From Gammaproteobacteria bacterium (GTDB lineage Bacteria > Pseudomonadota > Gammaproteobacteria > Xanthomonadales > Wenzhouxiangellaceae): a stretch of 10,566 nt of DNA. The notes below the pieces were generated by a model that saw nothing but the letters and a program-made list of their open reading frames with translations, had not been told where the DNA came from and searched no databases. The stretch is taken from NCBI GenBank assembly GCA_003561495.1, contig PWWM01000227.1:1-10566 (forward strand), given 5' to 3'. Positions 6,423 to 10,566 of the stretch are shown here, in pieces. Position numbers and translations under genes: made by a program. Numbering within the stretch: position 1 is the stretch's first letter; each line of letters starts with the position of its first letter.

Positions 6423-8681
6423 TCAATATCCGGTTTGCTCGAAAGTCGACAGGGGCGCCGGTCGATCAAAGTGATAGCCCTGGGCATAGTCAATGCCGTG
6501 TTGCTTGAGAATGGAAACCGACTCGGCGCTTTCGACACCTTCGGCCACGGTCAGGATGTTGCAGTCACGGCCGATATCGGCAATGGCGCGCACGATGGCC
6601 TCGTTCATGGGGCGTTCGCTGATGTGGCGAATGAAACGCGCGTCGATCTTGACGTAATCCACCGACAGTTCGTGCAGGTGGCCAAAGGAAGCCATGCCGC
6701 TGCCAAAGTCGTCCAGAGCGATACCGGCGCCAACCTCACGCAGCTGCTGGATCAGGCGCTGGGCGGCGGGGTAATTGGAAATGGCTGCGGTCTCGGTGAT
6801 CTCGAAGACCAGCATCCGGGCATCGATCCGGAAATTCTCGATCAGGTCGAGCAGGTCAGCGACGAAGTGCCGGTCGGCGATCGAAACGGCCGACAGGTTG
6901 ATGAAGCAGTGATCGGGAGGGTTGGGGCAGTTCGCCAGCCAGTCGAAGGTTCGCCTGATGACCAGGCGATCGATTTGTGGCATCAGGCCGGATCGTTCGG
7001 CCACGCCGATGAAGATATCCGGAAACACGATGCGTCCATCATCGTCGAGCAGTCGGCACAAGACCTCCAGGGCATGCCTGCCCGGTGCGGCCGGATTGAG
7101 CCGAATCATGGATTGTCCATGCAGTTCGATTCGCTGTTCATCCAGGGCCGCCTGGATCAAGGGGATTTTTCGCACTTCGCTCAATCGACGCTGAACCCGA
7201 TCGGGGCCGCGACTGTAAAGCACTCGGTTACGGCCATGTTCCTTGGCAGTGATGCAGGCCGTATCGGCAGTGCTGAGCAGGCGTCCGAAATCTTCGGGCA
7301 GGCCGGCCAGATCGGTCACGCCGATGCTGGCGCGCAGGGAGAATGAGTGCCCTGAATGGGTGTAGCGGAATGCCTGGATCTCGTCGACAACGCGCTCGAT
7401 ATACTGGCGCCCACGACCGAACCAGGAACCCTGAATCAATAAACCAAATTCATCGCCGCCCAGGCGTGCGATGCAATCATCCGGGCCCAGTAAGCCGACC
7501 AGCCGATTCGAGAGTTGGACCAGTAATTCATCACCGGCAGCATGTCCCAGGGAGTCGTTGACGATCTGGAACTGATCCAGGTCCAGATAGGCCAGAAGTC
7601 GCTGGTCTTCTCGTTCTTCCTGGGCCAGCCACTGACGGGCCTTTTGTTCAAACGCGCGGCGGTTGAGCAGCCCGGTGAGCGGGTCATGTTCAGATTGAAA
7701 GCGGAGCCGCCTTTCGAGAAAATAACGTTCGCGCCGTCCGGCCTCGATCAGCAAGGTGGCGACGCTCATCACCAGTATGGCCGGCAACAGCACCAGCCAC
7801 TGAATGAATAGGCCCAGGTCCTCGCCGACGCTCAGTTCCACCAGCCCGAACTTGATGGTGCTGACCGCGCCCAGTGGAAGAACGGCGAACACCAGCATCG
7901 AGGGCAGACGAAGCGCCGACCAGATCATCAGCACGAATAAGGCCAGCATGACCAACGGCAGCCACTGCAGTTCGGGCCCATGCGGCCCCATGATGAGGGC
8001 CTCCCGAACAGGCGGAAACCAGACCACGATGGCCAGAATCACGAACAGGCCGGTCACCATCGTGCTCTCCAATCGGCTGGAGTTCTGACCGACGGCGAGC
8101 ATTCCGGAAAACCCGCACAGCAACACTCCGGCAGACATGAACAGCGGAGCAAATACCGCAAGGCCCAGGGAATCGCCCAACCACCAGGAGCCCGATAGCA
8201 TGGCCAGTGGGTAGTCGGGCCACTGAGCAACCTGGAGCACGTAGACTGTACCGAATGTCGTGGTCACGATCGCGATCAGTGGGATGATGACCAGCAACAA
8301 CGTGGCGGTTTCCTTGACCGTCTGGGGCAGGGGTGACTGTGAAACCAGCCATCGATAGGCGATTGCGCCAATCAGCGGGCCTACGGTATTGCCGACTGCG
8401 ATGATCGGCATGAATGGCATCCCGTTGATCCGCATCGCGATCAGATCGGAGATCAGTATCACTGGAATCATCCACCAGCCGGCCAGCACGAAAGCTGCCA
8501 GCGCCAATGCGGCAGGGGGCCAAATGGAGGCCATTGGCCCGGCACCGAAGAGGTTCAGGCCAATCGTGGCCGAGGCAATGTAAAGCGCGAATGCAGCCAG
8601 GGAAAACAGCCACCAGGGGACTCGACCGACCGGCTCACCGGGCCGGACTCGCGGCAACCAATTTCTCTCCGTCTCCGTCAT
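6423..8681 (-). CDS. MASE1-GGDEF-EAL membrane protein, cyclic-di-GMP turnover, 752 aa
   Basis: This is an inner-membrane sensor that makes and/or breaks cyclic di-GMP. Residues about 22-312 form a MASE1 sensor with about eight helices, shown by SIWPPAALALA (52-62) and SWWLGDSLGLAVF (165-177). The GGDEF domain (about 330-490) has HDPLTGLLNRRAF, DLDQFQIVNDSLGH and an intact GGDEF at 408-412, so diguanylate cyclase activity is possible. No RxxD inhibitory site lies just upstream (LLGPDDCIARL). The EAL domain (about 505-750) has EVL at 539-541 instead of EAL, but Glu539, Asn595, Glu627, Asp657, Asp658, Lys678, Glu714 and Gln734 are all present, so phosphodiesterase activity is plausible. The ATG at 8681 has a GGGCGGG-like site about 7 nt upstream. 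It is probably the last gene of a unit with the NTF2-like and CBS-nucleotidyltransferase genes. The sensed signal is unknown, and net activity cannot be told from sequence. Confidence 0.95.
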   Translation of the reverse strand: MTETERNWLPRVRPGEPVGRVPWWLFSLAAFALYIASATIGLNLFGAGPMASIWPPAALALAAFVLAGWWMIPVILISDLIAMRINGMPFMPIIAVGNTVGPLIGAIAYRWLVSQSPLPQTVKETATLLLVIIPLIAIVTTTFGTVYVLQVAQWPDYPLAMLSGSWWLGDSLGLAVFAPLFMSAGVLLCGFSGMLAVGQNSSRLESTMVTGLFVILAIVVWFPPVREALIMGPHGPELQWLPLVMLALFVLMIWSALRLPSMLVFAVLPLGAVSTIKFGLVELSVGEDLGLFIQWLVLLPAILVMSVATLLIEAGRRERYFLERRLRFQSEHDPLTGLLNRRAFEQKARQWLAQEEREDQRLLAYLDLDQFQIVNDSLGHAAGDELLVQLSNRLVGLLGPDDCIARLGGDEFGLLIQGSWFGRGRQYIERVVDEIQAFRYTHSGHSFSLRASIGVTDLAGLPEDFGRLLSTADTACITAKEHGRNRVLYSRGPDRVQRRLSEVRKIPLIQAALDEQRIELHGQSMIRLNPAAPGRHALEVLCRLLDDDGRIVFPDIFIGVAERSGLMPQIDRLVIRRTFDWLANCPNPPDHCFINLSAVSIADRHFVADLLDLIENFRIDARMLVFEITETAAISNYPAAQRLIQQLREVGAGIALDDFGSGMASFGHLHELSVDYVKIDARFIRHISERPMNEAIVRAIADIGRDCNILTVAEGVESAESVSILKQHGIDYAQGYHFDRPAPLSTFEQTGY

Positions 8682-8718
8682 TCAAGAACCCGCCCTGGTC
8701 AGATTTCCGATGACATGC

Positions 8719-9156
8719 TCATTGATGATCAGCGGCAATTGTGGCCTGCCAGACAAAAGCGCGCCATTGTCCGCCATCCTTTCGAAATACCCCGGTATTG
8801 AAGAACTCGGATTGATCACCATCGGGATCGGTGGCAATCAGCCGGAAGGTGATCACGGCGATATTTCCCATGATTCGAATCTCCACGTCGTCAGCGCCGT
8901 AAACCGGGCCGGGCGGGTCGTCTGCAATTTCGCTCTGCTCCAGTCCCTCTAGAATGGTTGACTTGCCGAATCGCTGTCCGGCTGAACTGGTGTAGACCAG
9001 GTCATCAGCCCAGAATTGCTGGTGGGCGGCTGCGTCATTGACCGAGGCGCCGGAAAGAAAATCGTCCAGAAGCGCTCGCAATCGTTCCTGCTCGGCGGGT
9101 TCAGCAATTGCCAATACGGGGGACAGCAATAGCGCGAGACCAAGGATCATTCGCAT
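8719..9156 (-). CDS. Exported NTF2/SnoaL-like (DUF4440-type) protein, 145 aa
   Basis: This is a small protein with a signal peptide (MRMILGLALLLSPVLAIA, residues 1-18) and a mature part of about 127 residues with the NTF2-like cone fold pattern. A first helix (ERLRALLDDFLSGA, 24-37) is followed by HQQFWADDLVYTSSAG (45-60), the usual 'W.dDl.y....G' signature. The strands VEIRIMGNIAVITFRLIA, FFNTGVFRKDGGQWRAF and VWQATIA complete the fold. Members are mostly ligand-binding or small enzymes; no active-site set points to a substrate here. Export suggests a periplasmic role. The ATG at 9156 was chosen over GTG at 9183 or 9159 because the signal peptide begins there and GGAG lies 8 nt upstream. It lies 42 bp after the CBS-nucleotidyltransferase stop and 37 bp before the MASE1 gene, so co-transcription is likely. 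The fold call is good, the function unknown. Confidence 0.85.
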   Translation of the reverse strand: MRMILGLALLLSPVLAIAEPAEQERLRALLDDFLSGASVNDAAAHQQFWADDLVYTSSAGQRFGKSTILEGLEQSEIADDPPGPVYGADDVEIRIMGNIAVITFRLIATDPDGDQSEFFNTGVFRKDGGQWRAFVWQATIAADHQ

Positions 9157-9164
9157 CACATCAA

Positions 9165-9169
9165 CTCCA
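9165..9169 (-). promoter_or_regulatory. Ribosome binding site that sets the start of the NTF2-like gene
   Basis: On the minus strand TGGAG ends 8 nt before ATG 9156. This favours that ATG over the in-frame GTG at 9183, which lies upstream of the site, and places translation exactly at the signal peptide. Confidence 0.6.
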
Positions 9170-9198
9170 GGAGCAATGCGCACACTATACGATATCTC

Positions 9199-10566
9199 CT
9201 ACAGCTGATAACGCTGGGCCAGGGCCTTCTGGGCATCGCGCACGATGCCGAAGGCTGAGCGCAGGTAGCGTCGATGCAGGCCGGAGAGTTCTTCCGGGCT
9301 GACCAGGTGATCAGGCTGCCGACCCTCCTCGAAGCGTTGCACCTGGTGGCGCAGGCGCACGTTGCCGATAAAGCGCAGGGCGTGGATGAGGTCTTCGGCA
9401 TCGCGTTCGTTCATCGGGCCATTGGTGGCGGCTGAGCGGATCCGTTCCTCGGTATGGACTTCGACAATGGCGCTTTCCAGGGCGCGCACCCGGGCCAGGT
9501 CGACGATCGGCAAGACGCCGCGCTTTTTCAGGTTGATGCCCTTGCCCTCACCGTCGCGGTCTTCCTGCAGGAACTGGCGGAACAGGCCCACCGGCGGCGT
9601 ATGCCCGATGGACTCGGCCGCCAGAAATCTCAGGAAGATCCGGCTGGTCCTGGCCTGGGCCAGCACTTTCTCCTGCATCTCCCGGGCCAGGGCCATGTTG
9701 CCGGCGATTCCGCGCTGGTCGAAGAAGATCGAGCCGTTCATCACTGATTCGGGTTCGGGCTCGCGCATCCAGCGCTCGAAGGTCTTCAGCCAGTCCGAAA
9801 GCGACATGCGCCACTTCTTCATGGCCATGACATCGCCCTTGCAATAGACATAGCCACAGGCATCCAGGCCGTCGCAGACAAAGGTCGCAAGCTTGAGGAA
9901 ATACTCGGTGTCATCCCCCTCGGGGCGTTCGGCCAGCAACAGGCCGTTGTCCTGGTCGCTGATCAATCCCTGTTCCATGCGCGCCTGCGAACCGAAGGCC
10001 ATCCAGCACCAGTCGAAGGGCGCATCGCCGTATTCGCGCAAGGCCAGTCCCAGCAGTCGGCGAGTGCAGGCATCGGTGATCATGCTGGCCATGCGCCCGA
10101 CCTCGAACACCTGGTGGCCCTGACCGACCAGACGGGCCAGCAGCCCCGGGCCCTGGCGGGCAAAGCCGGCGATCTGCTCAACCGAAGCGGCGCGCTGAAT
10201 GTCGCGTACCAGGCGCAGCGGGTGGGGAGATTCCTGCCGGATCAGATCGCCGGCGCTGATCACACCGGCCAGGCGCTGGCCCTCATCAATGACCGGCAGG
10301 TGATGAATAGCCAGACGCATCATTTCGACCACGGCATCATCAAGACGCGTGTCACGACCCACGGTGACCGGCTCGGGCGTCATGATGTCGGCGATCGTTC
10401 GTTCCGGATCCAGTCCCTTGGCCAGGACCCTGGAGCGCAGATCGCGGTCGGTGACAATGCCGACCAGGGATTGATCATCGACCACCGGCAGGCAACTGAC
10501 CCGCTCGCTCGCCATCAAGGCAGCGGCGGCGCGAATGGACAGCTCGGGTGCGGCAGTGACCGGCTC
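9199..10566 (-). CDS. CBS domain pair plus DUF294 putative nucleotidyltransferase, 5' end outside window
   Basis: The 455 visible residues are the C-terminal part of a CBS-DUF294 protein. The window edge cuts into the first CBS domain (EPVTAAPELSIR, then SCLPVVDDQSLVGIVTDRDL). The second CBS domain follows (MTPEPVTVGRDTRLDDAVV, then HHLPVIDEGQRLAGVISAGD). CBS pairs bind adenosyl nucleotides and regulate the attached enzyme. The DUF294 nucleotidyltransferase core is at about 9960-10020 (WMAFGSQARMEQGLISDQDN), with GS and the DQD acidic pair that resemble GlnD-type enzymes. The C-terminal helical DUF294 partner domain (GSIFFDQRGIAGN, FLRFLAAESIGHTPP, GINLKKRGVLPIVDLARVRA) runs to the TAG at 9199. 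Full-length relatives usually begin with a cyclic-nucleotide-binding domain, which would lie beyond 10566. The target nucleotide or protein is not known for this family. It is the promoter-proximal visible gene of a three-gene minus-strand cluster. Confidence 0.92.
   Translation of the reverse strand, partial: EPVTAAPELSIRAAAALMASERVSCLPVVDDQSLVGIVTDRDLRSRVLAKGLDPERTIADIMTPEPVTVGRDTRLDDAVVEMMRLAIHHLPVIDEGQRLAGVISAGDLIRQESPHPLRLVRDIQRAASVEQIAGFARQGPGLLARLVGQGHQVFEVGRMASMITDACTRRLLGLALREYGDAPFDWCWMAFGSQARMEQGLISDQDNGLLLAERPEGDDTEYFLKLATFVCDGLDACGYVYCKGDVMAMKKWRMSLSDWLKTFERWMREPEPESVMNGSIFFDQRGIAGNMALAREMQEKVLAQARTSRIFLRFLAAESIGHTPPVGLFRQFLQEDRDGEGKGINLKKRGVLPIVDLARVRALESAIVEVHTEERIRSAATNGPMNERDAEDLIHALRFIGNVRLRHQVQRFEEGRQPDHLVSPEELSGLHRRYLRSAFGIVRDAQKALAQRYQL

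Noticed and set aside
6276..7346. 356-aa plus-strand open frame
   Set aside because: It lies antisense to the conserved EAL and GGDEF domains and overlaps the end of the protease gene. Its translation shows no recognisable motif; long antisense frames are common in GC-rich DNA.
7690..8613. 307-aa minus-strand open frame
   Set aside because: Out-of-frame shadow of the MASE1 region, rich in Arg, Gly and His; the true frame has membrane helices and the WWLGD motif.

Overview
The window is a gene-dense, GC-rich piece of bacterial chromosome with ten protein-coding genes. Two of them run off the edges. I see no rRNA, tRNA, CRISPR array, insertion sequence or phage gene. The gene families suggest a free-living gammaproteobacterium: a DegQ/MucD-type periplasmic protease behind an AlgU/RpoE-like promoter, a YecN-like MAPEG protein, a MASE1-GGDEF-EAL protein and a CBS-DUF294 nucleotidyltransferase. 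The genus cannot be fixed from this sequence; Xanthomonadales/Chromatiales-like lineages are my guess only.

Layout from left to right. (1) Positions 1-718, minus: 5' part of an exported isoaspartyl peptidase/L-asparaginase (Ntn hydrolase). (2) Positions 818-1228, plus: small MAPEG-family membrane protein, divergent from (1). (3) Positions 1245-1763, minus: Nudix hydrolase of the ADP-ribose pyrophosphatase type, convergent with (2). (4) Positions 1941-3326, plus: exported protein with a helical, TPR-like N-terminus and a beta-propeller, divergent from (3), function unknown. (5, 6) Positions 4263-4877 and 3330-4244, minus: an HNH endonuclease followed 18 nt later by a stand-alone 5'-3' exonuclease/flap endonuclease, probably one transcript. 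(7) Positions 5054-6415, plus: DegQ/MucD-like serine protease, divergent from the nuclease pair across a regulatory region with an inverted repeat and a sigma-E-like promoter. (8-10) Minus, transcribed from right to left: CBS-DUF294 nucleotidyltransferase (9199-10566, 5' end outside), exported NTF2/SnoaL-like protein (8719-9156), then MASE1-GGDEF-EAL cyclic-di-GMP protein (6423-8681). Gaps of 42 and 37 bp suggest co-transcription of these three.

Functionally the window mixes envelope and proteome maintenance (isoaspartyl peptidase, DegQ, propeller protein), nucleotide housekeeping or signalling (Nudix, CBS-nucleotidyltransferase, c-di-GMP turnover) and DNA processing (HNH plus flap endonuclease). 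I found no clearly new multi-gene system. The points most worth a second look are the 4931-5053 control region, the in-frame HNH/exonuclease pair, the complete metal-ligand set of the exonuclease, and the CBS-NTase/NTF2/c-di-GMP gene cluster. Three convergent pairs are packed with only 3, 16 and 7 bp between stop codons.
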